A stretch of 64,000 nucleotides of DNA from Pseudisothecium myosuroides. Its lineage: Eukaryota > Streptophyta > Bryopsida > Hypnales > Lembophyllaceae. Under the pieces are notes generated by a model. That model had not been told where the DNA came from. It ran no database searches and saw nothing but the letters and a program-made list of their open reading frames with translations. The stretch lies in the NCBI GenBank assembly GCA_951799445.1, contig OX637296.1:15810001-15874000 (forward strand), read 5' to 3'. A program made the translations under genes and the position numbers. Shown here in pieces: positions 22,940 to 34,601 of the stretch (positions are counted from its first letter, which is position 1; each line of letters opens with the position of its first letter).

Positions 22940-24091
22940 GGGTGGTTGCAAGAAAAACTAACCGGTAGCATTTTCTATATAGAAGGCAACCCATTCCTGA
23001 CCACTTAAGGAATTTTATTTATTTGCAGGGCGCCTGTCGTGAATGGGAAAATTTTCTTGGTGTAGCAATAGGCTACAAAAGGTTTCCATAATTTTTTAGA
23101 TTTTTTTTCCGCAAAAAAAAATTACTGTGAATTTTTAAGTGGAAGATTCTATTCCTCCCATACGGGTGATATAGGGCTTGCTGTTTGATTGTTTCCGACC
23201 ATGGTTTGAAAACAAAATGGACCAAAGGGTGGTTCAATATTGAGAGCCTTGTAGCCAATTAAAATGCGTCACATTTGTCCCGGGAATCATGCCATAATAA
23301 ATCTTTGTTCTTCTCATGCTTCACGGAAAGAGAATAGTCTACATAGCTAGAATGGCCAAGTGGGGTGATGGTCAAGAATGGGTTGCTTCCTATAGTATTT
23401 ATTTTTTTCTTTCGCGAGTACTATATAATTAGAAAAACAATTTGAAAATAGTTTGAAAATATTTTCAATGTATACACCTTTAAGGAGAAAGTACCCTTAG
23501 AAGGAAAAATATAGAAAAAATCTCTAAGTAGAAGAACTAGAATAGTCTCATGAACTAGCATAATCTCAAGAAAATAGGTGCTTTCACATTTTTATTTGTA
23601 AAATTTTTAAAAAAAATTAAGAAAAAAAAATTACCAATTTGGGAGAATTTTATGATGAAGAGATTTCACCAAAAGAATGAACTTCAAACCATCTTTAATA
23701 TTCAAAAATGCACATACAAAGGAGCCTTGTTAGCACGCATGTGGAGGACATAGAATAAAATATTTTTAAAATTCTTTTAGTAGAAATATAATTTCCTACT
23801 ATAAAAATAGACCACCAAAATTTTAGCTCTGACTAGATCATTAATTTTGGATATTCCCTAGTACTAAAAAATCCTAAACCGCAAAGTGTGAAAAATGAGG
23901 TAAATTTAAATTTAAATATAAAATGATTTTTGAATTTTTTTGAAAAATAGGGGATCTTAATACTATCAAGTTAGCCATCTCCAATAAAAATATCAAGTTA
24001 ATGAGGTTCATGCTACTAAAGTTATAGCGGATGACAAGAGAGTCACTATCATTATGACTCAAAATAGTACCGGTCTTTCTTGCAATCACTC
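22940..24091. mobile_element. 4-bp-TSD MITE, copy H, with nested element
   Basis: The left end is GGGTGGTTGCAAGAAAAAC; the right end is TTTCTTGCAATCACTC. CTAT occurs on both sides (22936-22939 and 24092-24095). The empty site is visible in the paralogous repeat copy at 20921-20950 (AGCACAATTTTCTACCTATA, then AGTCTCAAGGAAC), so the insertion and its 4-bp duplication are directly supported. It is itself interrupted at 22980-23392. Confidence 0.88.
22980..23392. mobile_element. Small inverted-repeat element nested in copy H
   Basis: The left end TAGAAGGCAACCCATTCCTG matches the right end on the other strand, TAGGAAGCAACCCATTCTTG, with three differences. TA flanks both sides (22978-22979 and 23393-23394). 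A related uninterrupted host segment is at about 29755-29775 (TAGCATTTTGCATAGTATTC). The family is unknown; the TA flank would fit a mariner-like target. Confidence 0.7.
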
Positions 24092-24330
24092 CTATAAGTC
24101 TTAAGGAACCTTTCATGCTCATCAATATTCAATAACGTTGATTTGGCTTTAGACCACTTTATAGAACTTGAAGTTGCCTCAAATCAAGCCAATATCTTCT
24201 AAAGTGAAAGTGAATTAGTATAAATTAGTAGTTGATTGGTGGTAGATTTAAAACAACTTTGAGAGCCTTCTAACTTTGATTTTAGTTTATCATTTCTAAA
24301 TTTAAAACAAATGGAATCTACTGCAAAATG

Positions 24331-24904
24331 TCAGTTACAAAATAGCCAAGCTACAAAGGCTGGACAAAAAGAGAGAGGAGAGAGATAAGTAAACAAACAG
24401 GGAATATTATCACTAACCTTTGACGCCATCACCTGCAATTGTGTCCATATGGTTTCAAACTGAGATCCAATTCTACAAGACTAATGAGGCCTATGTAGCG
24501 AAGTTTATTGAGCCTGGAGAAAAGTAGCCCGTGCATATCAATGAAAGCACTCCATAAAGAAATAATGTATTTTTTAATGCCCTTTATACAAAACATGCTT
24601 GACTAGTGTGGGAATAGATCACCAAAAATTCAACTCTAAATCATTAAATTTTGGGTACTCTATAGCACTAAAAACAAAATCCCTGAAAGTGTGACAAACT
24701 AAGAGATTGACTTTTAAGTATTAAAAAAATGTTTTTTAAATTTAGAAAAAAAGAAAAGATACAATTACAATCAAGATGTACAAAAATACAAAAAAATTCA
24801 AATTTATTGAAATTATGCTTCAAAAGTTATACTGGAAGACAAAACTAATTTGACAAAACCCCTGGCAAAACTCTACAAAAATGGTTGGTCTTTCTTGCAA
24901 TTAC
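24331..24904. other. AT-rich DNA with a 4-bp-TSD MITE right end
   Basis: A short, less AT-rich stretch (about 24350-24550) with no gene is followed by the distal part of a MITE ending TTTCTTGCAATTACTG near 24908. No left end was found. Confidence 0.45.
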
Positions 24905-25930
24905 TGTATAGGGATTTTGAAAAAGCATGGAAAAAGCATTGTCTAACCAAGAGTCCCTTCAAGTTAAAAAAATGAACAATTTTTGTTTTATTTTATTTTT
25001 TGAAATTTTTTACTATTCTCTATTATACAAAGTTAACATGAAAGTATCTAATTATGTATGTTTTTTTTTATTAATCTACCTTATGTTTGTAAAACTTTTG
25101 GTAAGAAGAATTCTAAACTTGAGTTTTGGGAAAATCAGTATAATATTTGTAATATTTTAATAAATTTTCACATAAATATCATTAATTTTTTTAAGAGCTC
25201 ATAGTATAATTTCATTTGGCACAAATGGAAAGAATTTCTTCCAATGTTCCTAAAATTGGTTGATAATGTTATATTCACCAAAATTAAAATTTGTATTTTT
25301 TGATAAATTAAGGTATTTTATATAATTTTAGATATTTGATGACTTTTCAAAAAATTATTGATTTTTAATGTTCTAGAATTAGTTTGAAGGTAAATTTTTA
25401 GAACTTAATAATTCTAATTTTCTATCAATAATACTTCCAAATTTATAATTTTCTAGGATTTCTATTCTTTGATTGCATATTTAGTGCATCATTTTGGTTG
25501 TAATAAATGTGTAAATTATTTTGTAAGAAAATGGTTTAAGAATTTCTGATTTTCTAATAACTAATAAATGATCAAATTGCATAATATGTTTATTTAGACT
25601 TTAAAAAAGTACCTTACATACTTATTATAGCATGCACAACGATTACCAAATTTCCAATTTACAAAAAAGAAAAAGTTTCAAGGTACATAATTTATTGTAT
25701 GGTATTGAACATATAATAGCTGAATTAGGCTAATTTGTGGCTAATAACCAGAAAGAACTCATATCTAGTGAAGGATAGGCTATCGTATTTTCAAAAAACA
25801 ATATTGATTTAAAATCAAAGCTTTATCTAAATTGGATCCTACAAGTACATTTTCCCAAAATTTTAGAATGAATATCCCCACCGATTGCAAGATCAATGAA
25901 CCTAAACTTAAAAATGTAGGCTTTTCTAGT
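24905..25930 (+). repeat. Dispersed repeat, also present at 44035-45060
   Basis: About 1 kb shared in the same orientation with 44035-45060: GATTTTGAAAAAGCAT, then CTAACCAAGAGTCYCTTCAA, then TTTTGTTTTATTTTATTTTT, then CACATAARTATMATTA and AATTAGGCTAATTTG-type landmarks in the same order. The open frame at 24927-25160 falls in this repeat and is of very low complexity, so I do not call it a gene. Confidence 0.75.
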
Positions 25931-26589
25931 CCTTTCAGAAGGTGAAGTCTTGTCTTTCAAGATTTTTAGAAAAAAACACGTATGTCCTATTACTTGTGCA
26001 TTTTAGAAAATATGTTGGAAATTGAATTGAAAACATATGTAAAAAATTTTAAGCAAAAAAACTTTTGCATTCATTCTTTAAAAATTTGTAAAGTAAAAGT
26101 ACTATTGAATAAAAGATAAAACTAATATGCTAATACTTTTGGAAGAATTTGAAAATTACTAATCCCAATAGTATTCTTTATTTTCATTTTCATTTGAAAA
26201 TTTTCAAAATTGAGAGCAAAAGATGACTTTATATGTTTTTTCAACCTTCATAGCCCGCAAAATAAAGCTCTTCATAACTCCTACTTCATTATTTGGAATT
26301 GAATGGTTCAATTTTTTTGAGTAGGTATCAATCTACACAATTTTTAAAAAAAAAATTTATTTGCTTAGAATATATTTTTGTTGGAATGCCCGTTTTGACA
26401 TTGAAATTGAAAAAAAACTTCTAACTTTTGCATTATTTATCGGAATGATATGAAACAAAGCTTCACATGTAGATTATGATGAGTAGCATCCATCCTAAAA
26501 AATTCATGCAAAAATTCCAAATGATGAAGTCGATAGAGCCTGCCCAAGTTCTCAAAAAGCCCAAAGTGGACTCCTTGGTCCTTTAGGGG
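25931..26589. mobile_element. TTAA-type MITE, right end only
   Basis: GGTCCTTTAGGGG followed by TTAA (26590-26593) is the same right terminus as in the elements at 2423 and 41482. In the paralogous copy near 45060 the flank reads GATTAATTGTTC straight through, which may be the empty site. No matching left end was found, so the element is truncated or its left part has diverged. Confidence 0.5.
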
Positions 26590-26929
26590 TTAATTGTTGG
26601 AACTAGAAGTATGGTCATTCCAGTTCATTCACAAAGTGGCGGAACTGTCTATTCTCACCATTCAAAGATTTGTACATAGTATATAATAAATTGGCATTTT
26701 TTATCTTGCATAACTAATACTCAATTCTTATCCAATTCCAACCAAATTTGAGTTTCAAAAAAAAAAATTGGTGAATTTTAAATTCAATTTTTATGATTTT
26801 ACATAATATTTATTGAAAACAATTGGTGATGAATTTTTGAAATTCAATTGTATAGATATGTAGGGAACATCCATATTCACATCTTTCATATTAAAAAATC
26901 TCCCCTTAAATAGCAAAAAAATTATCTAT

Positions 26930-29112
26930 AAAGAGTTCAATGAAAAGTATTGTATGACTGAACTTTGAAGAAATGTATATCTCTATATTTTAACTAGATT
27001 TGGCAAAATAATTGTAACATTGTGCTCAAATATACAAAATTAGTTACCATGAAAGGAGAAAATAAAAAAATCTAATTACAATAAAGAAATATCTATATCA
27101 CAAAATTTGGGCATTGGCACTCCATCATCAAAATCTCTATAGAAAGGATTGTAAAACTTTTTTGGAGATGCTCATTGAAGAAAAGATGTGTGTATAGATG
27201 TTTCCAACATATTCCTGCAATCAAATCTAAAGAATTAATCACCAATATATTTCAATGAATTATCATGTAAAATCATAAAAATTAAATAAAAAAATTAATC
27301 TAAAATGGAGATTTGGTTTTCTAAATTTCAAATTTGGTATGCTTGATTGCAATCGCGTAAGGATGCAAAGTTAGATATGCTTACCAAAAAATAGCAATTA
27401 TAATTCACATTATACAAAGCATTTTGAATGGCTCAAATAGGCATATTGTAAATGATTGAACCAAACAGGAGAGTTGGGGACAAAAAGATCCATATCTCAT
27501 TGACACTTCCCCGCACAGTCAATATTTCACCAAATTATATAACTAATTGCTATCTACATGTATAATCTAAAGGCTATAAAAGAAAGATAAAAGGTATTCA
27601 ATTTCAAAGCATATAAAATGATCAAAGACATGTACTAGTAGGACAATTTAGAAATGATAAATTAAAATTTCAGTTAAAAGGCTTTGAAATTTGTTTTAAA
27701 TCCATTACCAATCAACTACCAATTTAATACTAATTCACTTTCAATATACAAGATATTGGCTTGATTTGAGGCAATTTCAAGTTCTAAAGAGTGGTCTAGA
27801 GCCAAATCAAAGTTACTGGATATTGATGACCATGACATATTCCTTGACATAATCTTTAGGTAGAAAATTGTGCTTGGAAAAGATTAAAAGGGTGGTAGAA
27901 CAATTGCCTATATTCTAAACTTTTATACATTTCTTCCTCTTGGGTAATTGCAAGAGACACCTATCCTATTTTGTGTGACACCTTGCAAGCTGGTTTATTT
28001 TTTTGCCATAACTTTTCCGTTTTGGCTCCAAATGACTCAAGATTTATAAATAAGGTACTCATGACTATTATGCATCTTTTTTGAAAATGTTGAAAATTGA
28101 AAATTCTATTGTCCAAAAATAGCCCCAATTTTATATCACATTTTACAATTTGGAAGGCTTCAGTGCTATTTAGTACCTCCAAAAACGAATTTTGAGCTGA
28201 AATTTGGTCTTCTAATAAACATATAGCTACTGTTTAAAGGAATGTAAAAATTATTAATCATATGTGGTGTGGAATCTTACAAAGTGATCTTTTTTCTGCT
28301 TACATTTCAAAAAACATGTAAAATATTATTTTGGTAGTTCTTTTGGTGAATGACCATCTCTACAAAGTTGTTAGAAATGGAAAATTTTAACTTTCTTCTT
28401 GCTTTTGCTACTTAACCTCTTTGAAAGGAAAAAAATAATAGTGTTTTGTAGAATTGACTATTTGAAAAAAATCATCATAAACTCATAAAGTACTATTTAG
28501 AAGAATATTTTGGAACTAATATACAAAAAAAACTTGTAAATTTTAAGTTTTAGATACCATCCATACGGTTAGATTCATCAATGCTATTAGCAATATGACA
28601 ATATTGTTTTATAATTTTTAAAAAAAAAATTCATAAGTCCTTCTAAAGTCGATTACAAGAAAAATACTATCATTTTTTGAATAAAATTTGTTGGAATGGA
28701 TTTGGAATGAGATTCTCTTAACATGGTGATTTCTTGAAATTTTTGTGTTCTTTAAATCTAAATTTGACCTCATTTTTGCAAACTCAATTTTGAACTAGAA
28801 TCACAATCATGCAATTTTGGCTTAGTCAACTACTTGTCATACTTTCACATTTATAATTTTAGAAAAATACATACTCTAGTACCACCAAATTCAACCATTA
28901 GAGCCATTAAATAGGATAACAACTTGATTAAGTATCTCCACAAATTCTAATGATGACTTTCATCTAAGTAGTCTTGATAATAAAACATGAATTTCAATAT
29001 GTTTGTCGTTTAGAAATTGGATGTCAAAGCGCTAAAAGGTTATGAAACTAGAAAAAAAAATCTCTCTTAGCTATTTGGCTAAGGTTTGCACCAAAAAAAT
29101 TCATTTCGTTTA
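26930..29112 (-). repeat. Large dispersed repeat, inverted copy
   Basis: Reverse complement of 19448-21868. A terminus of the 4-bp-TSD MITE family (GGGTAATTGCAAGAGACAC) is embedded at about 27942. On its inner side, 26700-26900 is additionally a direct copy of about 21460-21650 (GGTGATGAATT, then CACATCTTT), so a second, smaller palindrome is centred near 27040. No gene is supported. Confidence 0.75.
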
Positions 29113-29143
29113 AGACAATTGTGGCAATTTAATTTGGAAAGCG

Positions 29144-29708
29144 CTCAGGGGGGTCACTTAGAGTGTCCATTAGAAAACACGTGCGAACAAAACTTTGGAC
29201 CCCCTATATTATATCCTAAAATTTAAATAAAATGAAATAAAAAAAATATGACTAGATTTTCCTACTTCAAAAGTTTATGTTTTGAATTATTGATATTTTT
29301 ATTTGTTAATGATAATTAGTTACAAATTTTTGAAGTAATTAGATACACTGTACAACTGAAAAATAACTTTCACACCCCTATATTATATCCTAAAAAATTG
29401 TCTAAAAAATGAACAAAAAATTCCTAAAAATAGCTCTCTATTGAAAGTTCATTTTGAGTTGAGTATTGATGCAATGGTCATCTAAATGTGATCTCTATAA
29501 ATATTTGAGTTGAAAAACATGCCGTTTTAGGCCATTTTCAACCTCTTGTACAAATCATTTCAACTATCATTTTAGTTTGAAATTTTGGCAATAGAAACCT
29601 ATAGTCATTATTAAGCAACCCTCAAAATTTTAAGTTGAAATTATAGTTCATTAGAAACCACTTGTTCGCACGTGGTTTGTAGTAAAATACTAGGTGCCCC
29701 CCCCCGAG
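29144..29708. mobile_element. MITE with 8-bp target duplication (hAT-like)
   Basis: A 565-bp element flanked by a perfect GGAAAGCG on both sides (29136-29143 and 29709-29716). The left end is CTCAGGGGGGTCAC and the right end on the other strand CTCGGGGGGGGGGCAC; about 35 bases further in, CACGTGCGAACAA is shared in inverted orientation (29180 and 29660). An 8-bp duplication fits the hAT superfamily, but the termini are not a textbook hAT end. A related uninterrupted sequence is at about 50405-50425 (TCAATTTGGGAAGCTCTAAG). Confidence 0.75.
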
Positions 29709-29719
29709 GGAAAGCGTTG

Positions 29720-30469
29720 AGGAGTCATTGCAAGAAACAATGTGCGACTTTTGTAGCATTTTGCATAGTATTCATAATTTTCTTGGAAGTTCTTTATAAT
29801 TAGATAAATATATTTTTTTAAATATAAAAAATATGAATAATGTACACCTTTAAGAAGATACCATAAGAAGGAAAAGCATAGAAAAATTTACTAAGTAGGA
29901 GAATTAGAAAAGTGCAAAATCTCTAGAAAATAGGTACTTCAACGTTTTAATTTGTAGAAAATAGGAAAATCAATTTCAAGAAAAACTAAAAATTGTCAAT
30001 TTGGGAGAACTTTATGATGAAGAGATTGCACCAAAATAATGGTCTTAAAACCATCTTCAATGTTCAGAAATATGCACGCAAAGGACCCTTCTTAGTACAC
30101 ATGTGGAGGATATAAAATAACATTTTTTTAAGTCAACTTTGGTAGGCATATGCCTGTCTAATGTGGAAATAGACCACAAAGATTTCAAGGCTCTAGATCA
30201 TTAATTTTGGATACTCTCCAATATTAAAAAATAAAAATCTCTAAACCGCAAAGTGCGACAAATTAGCTAAATTTAAATGTAAATGTAAAAAGATTTTTGA
30301 ATTTTTTTGAGAAGTAAGGTATCTAAATACTATTGAATTAGCCATTTCCAATAAATTTTTCAAGTTAAATGGATTCAAGCTTCAAAAGTTATAGCACATG
30401 ATGTTATGACATCACTGTCACTTCAAATGTGATGCAAAACAATACCAGTTTGTCTCAGTGCAATCACCC
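29720..30469. mobile_element. 4-bp-TSD MITE, copy F
   Basis: The left end GGAGTCATTGCAAGAAACA and the right end on the other strand GGGTGATTGCACTGAGACA belong to the dispersed family. No clear target duplication remains. Confidence 0.65.
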
Positions 30470-32015
30470 AGGGTATTGGGCAATGAATTTTCTCTGGCAA
30501 ATTTCCAAAACCTGGATTTCTACAAAATTGAATGAAATTCACCAATATTTGGATGAAGTTCATTATCTTTAAGTAATAATGTAGATGAGTCATGGATGGA
30601 TCATCAAAATTAGATGATTTGTCTATATTGCTTGCAGTCTTGCATTCTAGGATGCATGTTGTGGTTCCACCAAAAAAACAAAAAATTTACTAGTGTTGGG
30701 TATTTTTTTTTGGGGGGGGGACGATTTATCACTCAAAAGCTATACAATTTTTTTGAAGGGATACTCATCAATAGATTCCCACAATTTCCTTGGATGAAAT
30801 TGCTCCATTGCTACAAAATGTAGGAAAAATAGTGCCCTCAAGTATGGGTGAACTATCACACTTTCAGATGAATAAGTATGTTCTCATCCATGTTTTATAT
30901 GTTTCATCCGTGTTTGGATGGAAATAGCTACTGGATATCGCTGGGCAGCTGGCCGGGCAGTTGGAAACAGAGGACCTCCTTCTCCTCACTTGCAGTCCGC
31001 AAAGGACGCTCGCTTGCCAACTTGGGGGCATAGCCGCCATTGATAGAATTTCGGAGACCTGCCACTTTCCTATTGCGTCGCACTACAGTACTGCCTTACT
31101 TGCCGGAGCTACCGAAGCTGCGGAGCAAGGTCATCGGAACGCAGCGCGGCCTCTGCTTCCGCTTCGTCGTGTTGACCCTGAAGTCGCTAGGCTGGTGAGG
31201 TCGATCTCTCGCTGCCCGTGTCCGACGGAGAAGTAAGCTGCACTTTGTTCGACGGGGCCTCATGCTATTGTCCCTGCACCTGCCCGTTCGATCGGGTGCC
31301 AGTTCTGTATGGCCACCACACGGGCGACCTGTTTCTCGCCGTCCTCTTACGGCCGGTCTTCCCCCCTAAATAGTACATGCATGGTCGAGCGTAATTTAGT
31401 TAAGTAACGATCCAAGGCACCGTCCCACTGAAGGGGTAATCAACCGTCACTCTTCAGTCTCCTGCCATCGATCGAACTTCCTGCTGCTGAAAGATGCATT
31501 ATTCCGGCATGATGACAGGTCAACCACTCCAAATTTCCTCTTGCACGTTCGAAATCAAAATGGTTCATACACCAATTAAATGTAATTACTAAATGAGCAA
31601 ACATATATCCAAACAAACCGAACAAAATAAGTAACACCAACGTAACTGAGCGGCATTTCCAGACACGATCGATCTATCGCCAACGGAGAACCTTCAGTCG
31701 CGCTGGCTACCTGATCGAGTGGATGAAATCCTTACATTGGATCACAACAAGCAACCGTGCTGAATGTTGCGAAAAGTCCACTTCATCCAATTGATATTGA
31801 TTCTATTGAGGGAGCTTCTGAAAGACTTCTTTTGGTATTTAATTCATCTGAAATGGAAAGAAGAAAGAAAGATCTCGTGCTGGGTCTCTTTGGACGATTC
31901 CCTGTCCCTCACGACATGACATTGGGCATGCTACAGTTCTTCGCTAGCTCGATCTTTGCCCACTTGCAGCGATCATTTCTCAGCAACTCAGAAGTTCCAG
32001 ACCACTTCTAGCGAG

Positions 32016-32022
32016 TATAAAT
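32016..32022 (+). promoter_or_regulatory. TATA box of root-cap copy 2
   Basis: TATAAAT lies 188 bases upstream of the ATG at 32210, in an identical context (GCGAGTATAAATTACCGATA) to copy 3 at 52353. Spacing would put transcription start near 32047 and give a leader of about 160 bases. The leader is identical in the two copies. Confidence 0.75.
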
Positions 32023-32209
32023 TACCGATAAGGGCAAGCTTTCTCAAATCAGGCATCCCAGCCCAGCTCTCCCAGGGCTCACTCTGCACTAGCTGCAGGC
32101 AGGTACTCCTGAGTCTGTATCTCGTGATCGACAGGGATATTGTGAGGGCCCCGAGCGTGCTGGTACGTGGTTCAGTCTGTGGTCAAGAGCGAGAGCTAGC
32201 GAGCCCACC

Positions 32210-33679
32210 ATGGCGTCCTTGAAGCTGAAGCCCGCGATGATGGTGGTTCTGGTGGCCGTGTCTGTCATGCTTAGCGTCAGCGAAGTGGCGGCGTCGTCGG
32301 GCTACGGAGGTTCTACCAAGAGTCCACCGAGCAAGAGTCCTCCGAGCAAGAGCCCTCCGAGCAAGAGCCCACCGAGGAAGAGCCCGCCCAGCAAGAGCCC
32401 GCCGAGTCACAGCCCACCGAGTCACAGCCCACCAGGTCAAAGCCCTGGAGGATCAACCCCACCTTACGGCGGAAGCCCTGATCAGCACAGCCCTCCGTCC
32501 CACCCCACTCCTGGTCCCGGCAAACGTACGTGATTTCTTTGGAATTGGAGTTGATGATTCTGATCCTTTTGTTCACTGCATTCAGTTGGTTTGCCCTGAA
32601 CTCAATAATCACATAGACTGATAGACAGCCCTAGCTAGCTTGGATCAGCGCTAGGTCAATGCTGAGCGCCAGGACACTCATGCGAATACTTATCATGATT
32701 CTAGGGGATGCATGATTGTGTCTGAGTCTTTGCTTATCTCCTGTTTGAGTCTGCAAGCGGAACTGAATGTGCACTAGCTAGGTTGATGGATTGTCAGGGT
32801 GTGGGGATCGAGTTCGATTCTATTGAGTTTGATTTTGATTCCCAGGCTACAGTACGAAGCCAACTGGAAAATAACTAACAATCGCTTGATGTCTTTGCGT
32901 CTGCAGCGGACTGCCATGAGAAGGGAGGCATGTGCGGCGACCCCAAGATCGTGGGCGGCGACGGCGTGGTGTTCTACTTCCACGGACGCAAGGACCAGGA
33001 CTTCTGCCTCGTCTCCGACAGCGACCTGCACATCAACGCGCACTTCATCGGCAAACGACCCGACGGACGACAAAGAGACTTTACGTGGGTGCAGGCGCTA
33101 GGCTTCGTGTTCCGCGACCACGCGCTCACCATCGCCGCCAACAAGGTCGCCCACTGGGACGCCGCAGTCGACCAGCTGCAACTGACGTACAACGGCGTCC
33201 CGTTCGCGCTGGGCGCGACGTCGTGGGCCTCGCCGGACGGCGCCTTGACGCTGACCCGCATCGGCGCCACCAACGCCGTGGACCTGGTGATCGAAGAAAA
33301 GATGGGCGTGGCGCTGACGGTGGTGCCCATCGGCAAGGAGGAGAGCCGCGTGCACCGCTACGGCATCGGCGGCGACGACTGCTTCGCGCACTTCGACATG
33401 CAGTTCCGCTTCCACAACCTTTCTTCGTCCGTGAACGGCGTGCTGGGTCAGACGTACCAGCCGGGCTTCGTGAATCCCGTGCAGCGCGGCGTGGCCATGC
33501 CCATCATGGGCGGCGGGGATCGGTTTTCGAGCTCTTCGCTTCTGTCGACGGACTGCCGTGTGTCGCAGTACACGGCGCTGGCCATCCCGCAGGGCTCCGC
33601 GATGCCCTCGTTCATCGCCATGTGCGGCAGCAGCGCTTTGCCCGCGGGCGTCCCCGGGGGACTCACCTGCAGGCGGTGA
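32210..33679 (+). CDS. Secreted Ser-Pro-rich root-cap-domain protein, copy 2
   Basis: Two exons: 32210-32525 and 32907-33679, with a GTACGT donor and TCTGCAG acceptor, joined in phase 1 to give 362 residues. Residues 1-28 are a signal peptide (MASLKLKPAMMVVLVAVSVM, then SVSEVAAS). Residues about 33-105 are a Ser/Pro/Lys-rich, extensin-like tract with repeated KSPPS pentads and a GGSP-rich tail. Exon 2 is the root-cap domain (Pfam Root_cap, LEA-related), with conserved Cys residues, VFYFHGRKDQDFCLVSDSDL, HINAHFIGKRPDGR and DFTWVQALGFVF. Family members are secreted and associated with root cap or cell wall; biochemical activity is unknown. The start is the first ATG after the TATA box, in context CCACCATGGC. 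Copy 3 differs by one pentad and three residues in exon 2. Confidence 0.93.
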
Positions 33680-34601
33680 CACAGTTCATCGTTTGAATGG
33701 CATATTTGGTCCACAGACTGCTGTTGTGGTGAGAGTTGGAATTGTAGAACTCTTCCTTGTAAGATGGCACCAGAAATGAGAGCACTTGAGATATTCCTTC
33801 CTCAGCCGTTCCAGAGCATCTTAATTTGTGACTGGATTTAGGCTTATCTAGAGTAGATAGCACCTTACGATTGATACTGATGCCATATGGCATGCCTCAT
33901 AGGCTGAGGTCTTTCATGAAATTTATTCATTAATCAATACTTTCAGACATTCTTTGTTTTACTACACGAACGAGCCCTGTGCCATCCACTCCTCGGTGCG
34001 CACATCGGGTGACCAGTTCTTTTGTGCTCGAGTATTCACGAAGTTATTTCGCTGTGATGCGGCTGTTTTTGCACATAGTGAGAGTAGTGGCTGTATTCCT
34101 TCCTCCTTCTGCTTTGGCTGGATGAAGTACGTTGTTTGCACTGCACACGACCTGTTCCACGAAGTTCACTTGGTATACATGCAGTGGCAAGTTGGAAGCA
34201 CTTGTTGGCCTGTTGCTTCGAATTATATGGGGGCAGTGGCCTTCTTGGTAAGGACAAGTGAAGGTTGGTGACTGCGTTGTGAAACTCGGGACTACGTGGA
34301 TGAGTTATTTCGATTGCTGAGCAGGGAGAAGGGTCGTTGGGGTTTGGAGGACCAAAGCTAACACGGTTGTAAGCCTCGACCGTTAACTTTCTGATCATGG
34401 CACGATCAGTTTGTTTGCGAAATTTTGCATTGAAGTTGCATCCAGGTAGTCAAGGTCAGGATGAGGAAGGTGTTGGCTTTCCTGATGTGGCTGATTAGCT
34501 TTTGGACTTGGAAAGATTTCTTCCTTCGTTGACTTCGGACTTCGGACTTCGGAGGCCTCTCTTCTATCCTGCTAGCAGAGGGGACTGCGGGCTCGGAGGA
34601 T

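Larger units (their letters stand above)
22676..24330 (+). repeat. Large dispersed repeat, second partial copy, interrupted
   Basis: Same orientation as 19448-21868: it matches about 20462-20610 and then 20835-21110 of that copy. It is split by the 1,152-bp insertion at 22940-24091. After the insertion the match resumes with CTATAAGTCTTAAGGAACC and runs to AACTTTGAGAGCCTTCTAAC. Confidence 0.75.
30500..34530 (+). repeat. Duplicated segment 2 carrying root-cap copy 2
   Basis: Matches 50540-54628 from about 30550 onward (AATATTTGGATGAAGTTCATT against ACATTTGGATGAATTTTATT), through the promoter and gene, and its 3' half also matches 1-935. The distal flanks are clearly diverged, with many indels, while the region from the TATA box through the gene is nearly identical. 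Confidence 0.85.

Noticed and set aside
24927..25160. 77-codon hydrophobic ORF
   Set aside because: Low-complexity F/I/L/Y-rich translation of AT-rich repeat DNA; the paralogous copy at 44035 does not keep the frame.
30961..31236. A 91-codon frame upstream of root-cap copy 2, and its relative at 51040-51234
   Set aside because: The frame is not kept between the two segments (indels change length and reading), so it is unlikely to be coding; it lies in the duplicated upstream region.
32932..33696. Long alternative-frame and antisense ORFs over root-cap exon 2 (e.g. 32932-33696 plus, 33098-33682 minus; same in copy 3)
   Set aside because: GC-rich codon third positions keep the other frames open; the root-cap frame is the one with domain match and correct splicing.
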